Assembly (NCBI GenBank): GCA_017304655.1
Contig: JAFKLY010000008.1
Span: 62,001 to 126,000, forward strand
Length of the DNA stretch: 64,000 nucleotides
From: Sphingomonas sp.
Lineage (GTDB): Bacteria > Pseudomonadota > Alphaproteobacteria > Sphingomonadales > Sphingomonadaceae
Reading direction: 5' to 3'
In this document: positions 35,928-45,359 of the stretch, one piece after another
How the letters are laid out: each line of letters starts with the position of its first letter
Numbering within the stretch: the stretch's first letter is position 1
Notes under the pieces: model-generated
What the model was told of the DNA's origin: nothing
The model's database searches: none
What the model saw: only the letters and a program-made list of their open reading frames with translations
Translations under genes and position numbers: made by a program

Positions 35928-37544
35928 TTAGCGCGCCGTCTTTCCCCCGTCGAGGTCCTTTCGCCAGTCCCGCCCTTCGCCCCAGAGGATCGCTGTGAGC
36001 GCTACTGCGACGACCGCCAGCGTGTACCAGAGCCCCGCATAGGGATCGCCCGTCTTGGCGACGATATAGCTGGCGATGAACGGCAGGAAGCCGCCGAAAT
36101 AGCCCGTGCCGATATGATAGGGGATGGAGAGCGAACTGTAGCGCACTGCCGGCGGAAACATGTCGCTCAGCAGCGCCGCGACCGGGCCAAAGGTCATACC
36201 CGAGAGGAAGCTGAGGGCAACGACCGCAAGCAGGATGACGAACAGATTGCGCACCGGCGGCGTCTGCGGCGTGAGATCGTAGCCCGCGGTCTTGATTGCC
36301 TGTGTCAGCGCCTCACCTTGCGGATCGACCACCGGCGTTCCGCCGATCGTCACGGCCAGTCCCTCGCCCGCAGCCACCGTGTAAGGCAGGCCCTTGGCCG
36401 TCAACTGATCGAGCACGCGCCCACAGGGTGTCGCCTGCCCCTTGCTGGCGAAGGGATCATAATGGCACGCCTGCCCCGTCACCACGATCGGCGCGCGTGT
36501 GCTGGCCGCCGTAAGCCCCGGATTGGCCTGGCTGCCGATCAGCCAGAAGATCGGCAACAGCAGCACCAGCGTCAGCGCATAGCCAATGCCGATGACGCGC
36601 CGGCGACCAAATTTATCGGAGAGGTGACCAAACAGGATGAACCAGCCTGCCCCGAAAAAGGCGCCCAGCGCCACCACGATCTGCGCCGTGGTGCTCGCCA
36701 CTTTCATCGGCCCCTGCAGGAAGGAGAGGACAGAGAACATCGCCGTATACCAGATCACCGTGAGGCCGGCCGCCACGCCGAACAGCGCCACGATCAGCCG
36801 CCGGCCATTGCCAGGATAAGTGAAGCTCTCGACGAAGGGATTGCGCGCCATCGTCCCTTCCTCGCGCATCTGCTCGAACACCGGGCTTTCCTTGAGCTTG
36901 GTGCGCATCCAAACCGAGACTGCGAGCAGGATGAGCGAGAGCAGGAACGGCACGCGCCAGCCCCAGACGTCCCAGCTTTCCGCAGACATGCTGCTTTTCA
37001 CGCCCAGCACGACCAGCAGCGAAAGAATGAACCCGCCGACCACCGAGGCCTGGATGAAGCTGGTGTAGAATCCCGAGCGGCCATCGGGCGCATGTTCGGC
37101 CACATAGATGGCAGCGCCGCCATATTCGCCGCCCAGTGCCAGTCCCTGGCAGATTCGCAGCAGGATGATGAGCAGCGGCGCAGCGATTCCGATCGTCGCC
37201 GCTGACGGGACCATGCCCACCCCCGCCGTAGCCACCCCCATCAGGATGATGGTGACGAGGAAGGTATATTTGCGCCCCAGCTTGTCGCCCAGATAGCCGA
37301 ACACGATGGCGCCGAGCGGCCGGAAGCCGAAACCGACCGCGAAACCGGCCCAGGCCAGCAGCGTCTGCAATGTCTCGCTGCCGGCGGGGAAGAACGTGCG
37401 GCCGATGATGCCGCTGGCTGCAAGCGTGCCGTAAATGAAGAAGTCATACCATTCGAACATGGTGCCGAGCGACGAAGCGCCGATGACCAGCGGGACGGAT
37501 TGTTGCGCCTCGTCACGTCCATCGGTGGCGGCAACAGTCCCCAT
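35928..37544 (-). CDS. MFS transporter, metabolite:H+ symporter type
   Basis: This 538-residue permease resembles the MHS group (proline/betaine/shikimate-like transporters), with the signatures GYLGDKLGRKYTFL and RICQGLALGGEYGGAA. It is longer than the usual 430-450 because about 95 residues are inserted between two membrane segments (from GSQANPG to PPVRNLF), with a Cys pair (ACHYDP, PCGRV) and glycine-rich text resembling a small exported domain. The ATG at 37544 has AGGGGG upstream. The substrate is unknown. Confidence 0.82.
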   Translation of the reverse strand: MGTVAATDGRDEAQQSVPLVIGASSLGTMFEWYDFFIYGTLAASGIIGRTFFPAGSETLQTLLAWAGFAVGFGFRPLGAIVFGYLGDKLGRKYTFLVTIILMGVATAGVGMVPSAATIGIAAPLLIILLRICQGLALGGEYGGAAIYVAEHAPDGRSGFYTSFIQASVVGGFILSLLVVLGVKSSMSAESWDVWGWRVPFLLSLILLAVSVWMRTKLKESPVFEQMREEGTMARNPFVESFTYPGNGRRLIVALFGVAAGLTVIWYTAMFSVLSFLQGPMKVASTTAQIVVALGAFFGAGWFILFGHLSDKFGRRRVIGIGYALTLVLLLPIFWLIGSQANPGLTAASTRAPIVVTGQACHYDPFASKGQATPCGRVLDQLTAKGLPYTVAAGEGLAVTIGGTPVVDPQGEALTQAIKTAGYDLTPQTPPVRNLFVILLAVVALSFLSGMTFGPVAALLSDMFPPAVRYSSLSIPYHIGTGYFGGFLPFIASYIVAKTGDPYAGLWYTLAVVAVALTAILWGEGRDWRKDLDGGKTAR

Positions 37545-37696
37545 GCATTCCCCCTCGCTCACAATCTTGCGCTTGCTTTAGGGAAGTCGCGGGGGCTTGT
37601 GAACTCCCCGATGTGCAAGGCGAGACGCTCACGCCGGGGCGGATGCGAAGCGCTCTGCCCGAAGGCGTCCGCGAGCCGCTTCTGCCTGCCTTGCCG

Positions 37697-38092
37697 TCAT
37701 TGCTGGAAGGCCAGCCCCATCACCCGCAATTGCCTCGTCCGTTCCCGCGTCACGCCGGCAAGGCAACTGCTCACCATCATCGGCTCCGCGCTGCCGCCCC
37801 GCATCGCATAGCCTTCCGCGCGGCATTGCAGAGTACGGAAACTCAGCCAGGCCCGCTGAGCCGCCAGCGCGGCCTGAAAATAGCCGGGGCGGCGATCCCG
37901 CTTGGCATCGCCGGCCTTGTCGCGATCCTTCATCTGCGCGGAAATCTGCGCCCATTGCCGGTTCATCTCGGCATCGGCTGCCTGATAGTCCGCAGCAGCG
38001 CACGCATTGATCGCTTGCTGCGTCTGGGGGTCGGCGCAGCCAGTGGGCGCCGGAGCGGCCGCCGCAGCGGCCAGCGCGAAAAGAGCGATCAC
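37697..38092 (-). CDS. LprI/DUF1311-like periplasmic protein
   Basis: This 131-residue protein has a signal peptide ([15 protein letters not shown]) and a DUF1311 domain with the pattern [26 protein letters not shown] and a C-terminal [12 protein letters not shown]. The family includes the lysozyme inhibitor LprI. The start is a GTG that overlaps the bioB stop (GTGA), so it is translated from the bioB message. Function is a family-level guess. Confidence 0.75.
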   Translation of the reverse strand: MIALFALAAAAAAPAPTGCADPQTQQAINACAAADYQAADAEMNRQWAQISAQMKDRDKAGDAKRDRRPGYFQAALAAQRAWLSFRTLQCRAEGYAMRGGSAEPMMVSSCLAGVTRERTRQLRVMGLAFQQ

Positions 38093-39090
38093 TCCGCCGC
38101 TTCCTCCAGATGCCCATGGGGCGCTGCCTGCATCGCCACGACACCGAGCTTGGCGAAGAGCGCGCCGTCCTTGTCGTCGCCAGCATTGGGCGTCGTCAGC
38201 AGCCGGTCGCCCGTGAAGATGCTGTTCGCGCCCGCCATGAAGCACAGCGCCTGACAGGCCTCGCTCATGCTCTCGCGCCCGGCGGAGAGCCGCACCATGC
38301 TGGCCGGCATAGCGATCCGCGCCACAGCGACGGTGCGCACGAACTCGATCTCGTCGATCTTCGCCAACGGCGTGCCTTCGAGCATGTCGCCCAGCACCGT
38401 ACCCTTCACCGGCACCAGCGCATTGATCGGCACGCTCTCGGGATGCGGCATGGTGGCCAGCGCATGGATGAAGCCGATGCGGTCCGCGCGCGTCTCGCCC
38501 ATGCCCACGATGCCGCCGCAGCACACATTGATGCCCGCCGCGCGTACCGCCTCCAGCGTCTCGATCCGGTCCTCGAAGCTGCGCGTGGTGATGACCTCGC
38601 CATATTTCTCCGGCGCGGTGTCGATATTGTGATTGTAGTAGTCCAGCCCTGCCTCGGCGAGCATCTCCGCCTGGCTCGGCGTCAGCATGCCCAGCGTCAT
38701 GCAGGTTTCCATGCCCATGGAGCGCACGCCCTTCACCATCTCGATGAGGGCCGGCATGTCCCGATCCCTGGGATTGCGCCAGGCCGCGCCCATGCAGAAG
38801 CGGCCCGAGCCATTGTCCTTGGCCTGCGCGGCGGCCTGGAGCACGCCGCGCACGTCCATCAGCTTCGTCGCCTTGAGCCCTGTCTCCGCATGCACCGACT
38901 GGTTGCAATAGCCGCAATCCTCGGGGCAGCCGCCGGTCTTGATGGAGAGCAGCGTGGAAAGCTGCACTTCATTGCGCGGATGATGCGCACGATGGATGGT
39001 CTGCGCCTCGTAGAGCAGGTCCATGAACGGCAGGTCGAACAGCGCGGCGATCTCGTCGCGCGTCCAGTCAGTGCGGGGAGACAGGGTCAC
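38089..39090 (-). CDS. bioB: Biotin synthase
   Basis: This 333-residue radical-SAM enzyme inserts sulfur into dethiobiotin. The SAM cluster ligands are C55, C59 and C62 ([12 protein letters not shown]). The second cluster region includes [21 protein letters not shown] and the arginine segment RLSAGRE. I chose the GTG at 39090, which has AAGGA 8 bases upstream. Other bio genes are absent from the window. The last codons overlap the start of an LprI-like gene. Confidence 0.92.
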   Translation of the reverse strand: MTLSPRTDWTRDEIAALFDLPFMDLLYEAQTIHRAHHPRNEVQLSTLLSIKTGGCPEDCGYCNQSVHAETGLKATKLMDVRGVLQAAAQAKDNGSGRFCMGAAWRNPRDRDMPALIEMVKGVRSMGMETCMTLGMLTPSQAEMLAEAGLDYYNHNIDTAPEKYGEVITTRSFEDRIETLEAVRAAGINVCCGGIVGMGETRADRIGFIHALATMPHPESVPINALVPVKGTVLGDMLEGTPLAKIDEIEFVRTVAVARIAMPASMVRLSAGRESMSEACQALCFMAGANSIFTGDRLLTTPNAGDDKDGALFAKLGVVAMQAAPHGHLEEAAE

Positions 39091-39112
39091 TCTTAGTCCT
39101 TTTGTTCTGCGA

Positions 39113-40387
39113 TCAGAGCGCGTCGAGCGCCTGTGCCATGTCGGCAATGATGTCGTCGATATGCTCAATGCCAACCGAGACGCGGACGACATCCGGGCCC
39201 GCACCGGCCTGCACCAGTTCGTCGGCCGAAAGCTGACTGTGTGTGGTCGAGGCCGGGTGAATGATCAGCGAACGCGTATCGCCGATGTTGGCGAGATGGC
39301 TGAACAGCTTGACTGACGAAACCAGATTCACGCCGGCATCATAGCCGCCCTTCAGGCCGAAGGTGAACACGGCGCCACCCCGGCCACCAAGGTAGCGCTG
39401 CGCCAGCGCATGATATTTGTCGCCCGGCAGGCCGGCATAGGAGACCCAGGCCACCTTGGGGTGCGCCTGCAGCCACTTGGCCAGCGCCAGCGCATTGTCG
39501 CAATGGCGCTCCATGCGCAGCGTCAGCGTCTCCATGCCGGTGAGCGCGAGGAAGGCATTCATCGGCGCGAGCGCCGGCCCGAGATCGCGCAGGCCGAGCA
39601 CGCGGCAGCCGATGATGAAGGCGATCGGCCCGACCGCCTCGCTCAGCACGGCGCCATGATAAGAGGGGTTGGGCGCAGTGAGCGAGGGATAATTGCCGGA
39701 CTTCGCCCAATCGAATTTCCCCGCATCCACAATGACACCGCCGATACTGTTGCCATGGCCATTGAGGAATTTGGTGAGCGAGTGGACGACGATGTCCGCG
39801 CCATGCTCGATCGGCCGGCACAGCGCCGGAGTCGCCAGCGTGTTGTCGACGATCAGCGGCACGCCGGCATCATGGGCGACCTTGGCGATCGCCTCGATAT
39901 CCTGCACCACGCCGCCCGGATTGGCGAGGCTCTCGATGAAGACTGCGCGCGTCCTGTCCGTAATGGCGGCCGCGACATTGGCCGCGTCATCGGCATCGAC
40001 GAAGGAGGCCTCCCAGGCGAACTTGCGGAAGCTCTGGCCGATCTGGTTGAGCGACCCGCCATAGAGCTTCTTGGCCGCGACGATGTGGTCGCCCGGCTCC
40101 ATGATCGTGTGGAAGGTGAGGAATTGCGCGGCATGGCCCGATGCCACCGCCAGCGCCGCCGCGCCGCCTTCCAGCGCCGCGATCTTGCCTTCCAGCGCAC
40201 CATTGGTGGGGTTCATGATACGCGAATAGATGTTGCCGAATTCCTGCAGGCCGAAGAGGCGCGCGGCATGGGCGGCATCGTCGAACACATAGGATGCGGT
40301 CTGGTAGATCGGCGTGATGCGGGCCTTGGTCGTGGGGTCCGGCTCGGTCCCGGCATGGACGGCCATGGTGTCGATCTTCTGAGTCAC
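39113..40387 (-). CDS. metY: O-acetylhomoserine sulfhydrylase (aminocarboxypropyltransferase)
   Basis: This 424-residue PLP enzyme forms homocysteine (or methionine) from O-acetylhomoserine and sulfide (or methanethiol). The cofactor lysine lies in [41 protein letters not shown] and the C-terminal [15 protein letters not shown] are family signatures. The start is a GTG at 40387 with AGGAG 8 bases upstream. bioB follows after 22 bases, so the two genes may be one transcript. Confidence 0.9.
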   Translation of the reverse strand: MTQKIDTMAVHAGTEPDPTTKARITPIYQTASYVFDDAAHAARLFGLQEFGNIYSRIMNPTNGALEGKIAALEGGAAALAVASGHAAQFLTFHTIMEPGDHIVAAKKLYGGSLNQIGQSFRKFAWEASFVDADDAANVAAAITDRTRAVFIESLANPGGVVQDIEAIAKVAHDAGVPLIVDNTLATPALCRPIEHGADIVVHSLTKFLNGHGNSIGGVIVDAGKFDWAKSGNYPSLTAPNPSYHGAVLSEAVGPIAFIIGCRVLGLRDLGPALAPMNAFLALTGMETLTLRMERHCDNALALAKWLQAHPKVAWVSYAGLPGDKYHALAQRYLGGRGGAVFTFGLKGGYDAGVNLVSSVKLFSHLANIGDTRSLIIHPASTTHSQLSADELVQAGAGPDVVRVSVGIEHIDDIIADMAQALDAL

Positions 40388-40429
40388 GTGCGCTCTCCTG
40401 TCTTCCTCGCCGCAATCATGCGGGCGACT

Positions 40430-40459
40430 CTTCGGCAGCCGGGCGGCTTATGCCCGAAG
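40430..40459 (-). promoter_or_regulatory. Two-part hairpin in the metY leader region
   Basis: On the minus strand CTTCGG (40459 to 40454) pairs with CCGAAG (40435 to 40430), and an inner AGCC/GGCT stem (40448-40445 with 40440-40437) extends it. It lies about 45 bases upstream of the metY start. It matches no SAM or SAH riboswitch I can recall. Confidence 0.3.
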
Positions 40460-40528
40460 CCAGGCGGATTGTCCCGCCGTCCAGAGCATATCCGGGCCGA
40501 TCCCGCAAACCCTCCGGATACACCCGCT

Positions 40529-41305
40529 TCACTCTCCGCGAAACCGGGGTGCGCGCTTGTTGAGAAAGGCCATCACCCCTTCCCGAAAATCGCTTGTGCG
40601 GCCAGCCGTCGTCTGATTGGAGGCTTCCAGCGCCATGGTCTCGGCAAGATCCAGATCGAGCGCTGCGGCCACTTGCCGGCGGATGAGGCCGACCGCGATG
40701 GTCGGGCCGCTGGCCAGGCGTCGGGCGAGCCCCAGCGCCTCCGCAGCCAGTGCTTCATCATCGACCACGCGTGCAACCAGCCCCGCCGCCTGTGCCTGCT
40801 GCGCCGTCATTTGCTCGCCGAGCAAGACCATTTCGAGCGCCTTCGCTCTGCCCGCTCCGCGCGCGACCAGCCAGGTCGCCCCGGCATCCGGCACCAGACC
40901 GATATTGACGAAGCCGAGTTGCAGATAGGCCGAGCGCGCCATCACCACAATATCGGCCGCCAGCGCGAGCGCCACGCCTGCCCCCACTGCCGGACCATTG
41001 AGCCCGCACACGATCGGCAGGCCGAGCCCGGCGATCCGCTCGAACAGCGGATGATAGAAGGCCGTCAGCGTGTCGCCGAGATTGGCAGTCACCCCGCCAT
41101 CGCCAGCCAGATCGGCCCCGGAACTGAAGGCGCGCCCGGCGCCCGTAAGGAGCACAGCCCGCGCGCCTGCCGCAACACCCTCGTCGAGCGCAGCGGCCAG
41201 ATCGGCAAGCAGGCCGGTGGAAAGCGCATTGAGCCGCTCGGGCCGGTTGAGCGTCAGGGTCAGCACGCCCTCATCGAGCAAGGACAGCAAGGCCGGTTGG
41301 GTCAA
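40529..41305 (-). CDS. Enoyl-CoA hydratase/isomerase family protein (PaaG-like)
   Basis: This 258-residue crotonase-fold enzyme shows the oxyanion-hole segment GAGRAFSSGADLAGD and GLNGPAVGAGVALALAADIVVM. The acidic residue in GLVPDAGATWLVAR suggests a PaaG-like isomerase or hydratase of an acyl-CoA. I chose the TTG at 41305, supported by AGAGGA 3 bases upstream; the longer upstream frame overlaps the operator region. It is divergent from a RamB/ScfR-type regulator and is a likely target. Confidence 0.82.
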   Translation of the reverse strand: MTQPALLSLLDEGVLTLTLNRPERLNALSTGLLADLAAALDEGVAAGARAVLLTGAGRAFSSGADLAGDGGVTANLGDTLTAFYHPLFERIAGLGLPIVCGLNGPAVGAGVALALAADIVVMARSAYLQLGFVNIGLVPDAGATWLVARGAGRAKALEMVLLGEQMTAQQAQAAGLVARVVDDEALAAEALGLARRLASGPTIAVGLIRRQVAAALDLDLAETMALEASNQTTAGRTSDFREGVMAFLNKRAPRFRGE

Positions 41306-41427
41306 GGTTCCTCTCCTTCCGTCAGTCGGGCGACCATGAGCGGGATGACGCAAAACGGCGCCCTTGTCCAATCCCACGGGCTGAGCGCAGCAGTCGGCAA
41401 AGGCCCCATAGCCTCGGCCCTCGCCCG

Positions 41428-41460
41428 ATTTGCAGAGTTGCAAAATCACGTTTTGCAAAA
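41428..41460. promoter_or_regulatory. RamB-type operator cluster (TTTGCAAA-like)
   Basis: Three TTGCA-type elements are packed in 33 bases: ATTTGCA (41428-41434), TTGCAAAAT (41438-41446), and the perfect palindrome TTTTGCAAAA (41451-41460). The RamB/PrpR-type regulators of acyl metabolism recognise TTTGCAAA cores. The cluster lies between the regulator start (41500) and the divergent enoyl-CoA hydratase start (41305), consistent with autoregulation and control of that gene. Confidence 0.55.
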
Positions 41461-41499
41461 TACCCACCGCCCCTGAAGAAACCAGCGGGGAACGAGAGC

Positions 41500-42915
41500 G
41501 TGGCACGCGGCACTCGGCTATTTGTGGGGCAGAAAGTGCGTCAGCTTCGGCTCGACGGGCGTATGGACCAGGCCGCCATGGCAAAACTGCTTGGCATCTC
41601 CGTCTCCTATCTCTCGCAGCTCGAAAATGACGACCGGCCACTGACCGCCAAGGTGAAGGCCGCGCTGGCCGCTGCCTTCCCGCTGGACTGGACCGCTTTC
41701 GACGAGCGGCCGGAGGAGCAATTGCTCGGCGCGTTCAATTGGGCGCTCGCCAATCCCGGCCTTGGCTCTGCGCCGCCCGATCCGGAGCGGGCCGAACGGC
41801 TGCACCTGCATTACCCCGATTTCGCCGCGCGCTATGTGGAGCTGCATCACGCCCTGCGGCAGACGCTGGATCGGCTCGCCATGGCTGAACAGGCGATCGC
41901 CGGCGAAGGCGCGCCGAGCGCGCGCACTGCGTGGGACCGCGTGAGCGACTGGTTCCATGCGGCCAGCAATTATATTCACGATCTGGATGTCGTGGCGGAG
42001 GATCTGCACCGCGTGCTCGAGCTCGCGGCCGGCGATAGGGAGTCGGCGCTGGTCACCGCGCTGCGCGGACGGCACGATTGCACGATCCGGCTCAGCGAGC
42101 GCGATACGACGACGCTAAGGGCTTATGATCCGGTCAGCCGCGCCCTCACGGTAAACGCCGCGCTGCCCGCCGCCAGCCGCACTTTCCAGCTGGCCAATCA
42201 GCTCATGCAACTGGAAGCTGGCGCGCAGATGCAGGCGATCGTGCGCGCTGCGCAGCTCAACGATCCCACGGCAGACCAGCTGCTTTCGCTCGCCCTTGCC
42301 AATTATGCGGCAGGGGCGCTGCTCATGCCTTATGCTGCCTTTCGGGACAGCGCGCGGGACCTGCGCCATGACGTCGATCCGCTGGCCCGCACGTTCGGCG
42401 TCAGCATCGAGCAGGCCTGCCACCGGCTGGCGACGCTCCAGCGGCCGGGCCAGCGGGGCATCCCGTTCTTCTTCTGCCGGGTGGATATGGCAGGCAATGT
42501 CACCAAGCGGCATTCTGCCACGCGCCTCCAGTTCGCGCGCTTCGGCGGCGCCTGTCCGCTCTGGGCCGTGCATGAAGCGGTGGCTATCCCGGATCGGGTC
42601 ATGGTCCAGCTTGCCGATACGCCCGATGGCGTGCGCTACGTCGCGATGGCGCGGGGACTGGTGAAGCCCTCCGGCAGCTTTGCCCGCGCGTCTCGCCGCT
42701 ACGCGCTCATGCTCGGCTGTGAGATCGAGCACGCGGCCGCGTTCATCTATGCCGATGGCCTCAATCTGACCGATGAGGCGGCAGCGACGCCCATCGGCCC
42801 ATCCTGCCGCCTTTGCCCGCGCGAGGGCTGCGATCAGCGTGCCTTTCCGCCGCTCGACCGGCCGATCCGCGTCGATCGCAACCGACGCGGCGTCGTGCCA
42901 TACACTATCGGCTGA
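41500..42915 (+). CDS. RamB/ScfR-family transcriptional regulator (XRE plus ImmA/IrrE-like)
   Basis: This 471-residue regulator has an N-terminal Cro/CI-type HTH (QKVRQLRLDGRMDQAAMAKLLGISVSYLSQLEN). A long middle ImmA/IrrE-like and DUF2083-type domain and a C-terminal Cys-rich segment (CRLCPREGCDQRAFPP) follow. This is the architecture of short-chain fatty acyl regulators such as RamB and PrpR. The start is a GTG at 41500. The HExxH of active IrrE peptidases is not seen in the middle domain, so it probably senses an acyl-CoA ligand. Confidence 0.85.
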   Translation: MARGTRLFVGQKVRQLRLDGRMDQAAMAKLLGISVSYLSQLENDDRPLTAKVKAALAAAFPLDWTAFDERPEEQLLGAFNWALANPGLGSAPPDPERAERLHLHYPDFAARYVELHHALRQTLDRLAMAEQAIAGEGAPSARTAWDRVSDWFHAASNYIHDLDVVAEDLHRVLELAAGDRESALVTALRGRHDCTIRLSERDTTTLRAYDPVSRALTVNAALPAASRTFQLANQLMQLEAGAQMQAIVRAAQLNDPTADQLLSLALANYAAGALLMPYAAFRDSARDLRHDVDPLARTFGVSIEQACHRLATLQRPGQRGIPFFFCRVDMAGNVTKRHSATRLQFARFGGACPLWAVHEAVAIPDRVMVQLADTPDGVRYVAMARGLVKPSGSFARASRRYALMLGCEIEHAAAFIYADGLNLTDEAAATPIGPSCRLCPREGCDQRAFPPLDRPIRVDRNRRGVVPYTIG

Positions 42916-42994
42916 CATCGCCACTCAGGGCGAACAGGACGCGCCGGCCCCTCTCTAATCTCTTGATGAGAGCTGGGCGGCAACCGCCTCCCAC

Positions 42995-44338
42995 TCAGCG
43001 CATCAGCACAAGTTCTTCAGCCATGCTCGGGTGAAGTGCTACGGTCGCGTCGAAATCCGCCTTGGTCAGGCCCGCCTTCACCGCGATGGCCGCAGCCTGG
43101 AGGATTTCCGGTGCATCGGGCGAGATCATGTGAATGCCAACGACCTGCCCCGTGTCGCCATTGCACACCAGCTTGTAGAGGCTGCGCTCGTTGCGGCCGG
43201 CCAGCGTGAACTTCATCGGCCGGAAATCGGAGGTATAGACCTTCACCGAGCCGAGCTTGTTGCGCGCCTCGCCCTCTGTCATGCCGACTGCGCCGATCGG
43301 CGGATTGGAGAAGACCGCCGATGGAATGGCCGCATAGTCGATCGTGCGCGGATTGTTGCCGAACACCGTATCGGCAAAGGCATGGCCCTCGCGGATCGCC
43401 ACGGGCGTGAGCTGCACGCGGTTGGTGACATCGCCTACCGCATAGATGCTCTCGACATTGGTGCGGTTATACTCGTCGACTTTGATCGCCCCCTTCTCAA
43501 CCGTGACGCCGGCATTCTCCAGCCCCAGCCCGTCAATCTTGGGATTGCGGCCGGTGGCGAAGAGCACGAGGTCGGTCTCGATGGGGTCACTCCCCTTGAC
43601 GAACAGCTTGAGCGTGCCGTCTTCCTGCTTTTCGATCCGCTCCAGCGGGGCGTTGAAACGGAACTGGATGCCCTTGGTCATGCTGATCTGGAGCAGCCGG
43701 TCGCGGATCTGCTCGTCATAGCCGCGCAGGATCTGGTCGCCGCGCAGGATGAGGGTGACCTGACAGGAAAATTCATGGAAGATGCCGGCGAACTCATTGG
43801 CGATATAGCCACCGCCGAAGATGGCGACGCGCTTGGGCATCTTCTCCAGATGGAACACCTCGTTGGAGGTAATGCCATGCTCGGCGCCCGGCACATCGGG
43901 CACCTGCGGCCATGCGCCTGTGGCGATCAGGATATACTTCGCCGTGACCGTCTTGCCGCTGGCCAGGCGCACCTCGTGCGGGCCAGCGATGGTGGCGCGC
44001 TCGTGAAAGGTGGTCACCTTGTTGTTGTCGAGCGTCTGTTGATAGAGCCCCTCCAGCCGGGCGACCTCGCCGATCACATTGTCGCGCAGGGTCGGCCAGT
44101 CAAAGGTCGTCTCCGGCACGTCCCAGCCGAAGCGGCGCGCATCCTTGAGATCCTCGGCGAAATGCGCGCCATAGACGAGCAGCTTCTTGGGCACGCAGCC
44201 GCGAATGACGCAGGTGCCGCCGACTTTATATTCCTCCGCCACTGCGACGCGCGCGCCATGGCTCGCCGCAACGCGCGAGGCGCGCACGCCGCCCGATCCT
44301 GCGCCGATCACGAACAGGTCGAAGTCAAAGTCGCTCAT
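42995..44338 (-). CDS. gor: Glutathione-disulfide reductase
   Basis: This 447-residue flavoprotein regenerates glutathione with NADPH. The FAD motif VIGAGSGGVRASR is at residue 10, the redox-active disulfide C43/C48 lies in GGTCVIRGCVPKK, the NADPH motif AIFGGGYIANEFAG follows, and HPSMAEE near the C-terminus carries the catalytic His. Bacterial Gor (not lipoamide or trypanothione reductase) is supported by the IRGCVPKK motif. The start codon is ATG at 44338 with TGAGGACTTTCC upstream. Confidence 0.93.
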   Translation of the reverse strand: MSDFDFDLFVIGAGSGGVRASRVAASHGARVAVAEEYKVGGTCVIRGCVPKKLLVYGAHFAEDLKDARRFGWDVPETTFDWPTLRDNVIGEVARLEGLYQQTLDNNKVTTFHERATIAGPHEVRLASGKTVTAKYILIATGAWPQVPDVPGAEHGITSNEVFHLEKMPKRVAIFGGGYIANEFAGIFHEFSCQVTLILRGDQILRGYDEQIRDRLLQISMTKGIQFRFNAPLERIEKQEDGTLKLFVKGSDPIETDLVLFATGRNPKIDGLGLENAGVTVEKGAIKVDEYNRTNVESIYAVGDVTNRVQLTPVAIREGHAFADTVFGNNPRTIDYAAIPSAVFSNPPIGAVGMTEGEARNKLGSVKVYTSDFRPMKFTLAGRNERSLYKLVCNGDTGQVVGIHMISPDAPEILQAAAIAVKAGLTKADFDATVALHPSMAEELVLMR

Positions 44339-44471
44339 GGAAAGTCCTCATCGGGCATAGTTTGCGTGAGGCGCATATGGGATCGCGCGGGCGCGCGGGC
44401 AAAGCAATTTTGCTTCTGAGGTTGATAGTGTCCGGCGATGAAGGATGCGGCGCCGGCTGTGCGCTCCGCCT

Positions 44472-45257
44472 TCAGGCGTTCGTAGGCATCACCGCGCGTC
44501 GATAGAGGTGCCAGGTCGCGTGCCCCAGCACGGGCAGGACGACCAGCAGGCCAAGGAACAGCGGAATCATGGCCAGGAACAGGGTTATCGCGATGATCGC
44601 TGCCCATATCAGCAGCACCTGCGGATTGGCGCGGATCACGGCCAGGCTGATGATGATCGCGGTTAGAAAATCCACTTCCCGATCGACCAGCAGCGGCAGG
44701 CTGACCACCGTGATCGCGTAGAGCGCCAGCGCGATCAGCGCGCCCATGACGCCACCGGCGAGCAGCATCAGGATGCCCGGCGCTGTTGCGAACAGTGCCA
44801 GCGATTCCGAACCGACGCCCGATTCCGCCATGAAGATCGCAAAAACGCCGTGGGCGAGACCAATCCAGAAGCTGAACGCGACGAACAGCAATCCGCCCAT
44901 CATCAGCGGCTGGTCATCGCCATGGCCACGCATCGCGCACAGCGTAGCCCGCCAGTCCATGGGCAATCCCGCCTCGCGGCGGCGGCTCACCTCATAAAGG
45001 CCGACGGCGGTGAACGGCGCCAGTAGCGGAAATCCCGCAGCGGCCGGGGCGAGCCAGATGATGTCGCCGCGCACCAGCAGCACATGGGAGAGAAACAGGC
45101 CCACAAGCACATAGATGGTGGCAAAGAAAAGGCCGAAGTTTGGCTGTGCACGGAAGTCGCTCCAGCCCGCCGCGATGGCAGCGCGAAGATCGGACAGGGT
45201 GAGATCGCCGGCGACATTCGCGGGCGCAATTCGGGCGACGTCGACCATGCTGTTCAT
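44472..45257 (-). CDS. DUF2189 integral membrane protein
   Basis: This 261-residue protein has about six predicted membrane segments and the DUF2189 pattern (LSDLRAAIAAGWSDFRAQPNFGLFF, then GFPLLAPFTAVGLYEVSRRREAG). The molecular function is unknown; family members are found in cytochrome-rich alphaproteobacterial membranes but are uncharacterised. The ATG at 45257 follows an AGGAGGGG ribosome-binding site. Confidence 0.75.
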   Translation of the reverse strand: MNSMVDVARIAPANVAGDLTLSDLRAAIAAGWSDFRAQPNFGLFFATIYVLVGLFLSHVLLVRGDIIWLAPAAAGFPLLAPFTAVGLYEVSRRREAGLPMDWRATLCAMRGHGDDQPLMMGGLLFVAFSFWIGLAHGVFAIFMAESGVGSESLALFATAPGILMLLAGGVMGALIALALYAITVVSLPLLVDREVDFLTAIIISLAVIRANPQVLLIWAAIIAITLFLAMIPLFLGLLVVLPVLGHATWHLYRRAVMPTNA

Positions 45258-45359
45258 CCCCTCCTGCCAGTGGCACGAGAATGATCCTACAAGTCAGCGA
45301 CGGGATCAAGACCCCCGCACGGCCGCGCCCGGCGAGCGAAGGGGGGCAGCACGCGCGCC

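Noticed and set aside
40388..40528. Possible SAM, SAH or other methionine-pathway riboswitch before metY
   Set aside because: There is a modest hairpin but I could not find the conserved core or pseudoknot of any known class.
39410..41476. Plus-strand open frame of nearly 700 codons across metY and the enoyl-CoA hydratase gene
   Set aside because: It spans two convincing opposite-strand genes and their intergenic region, which no real single gene should do.
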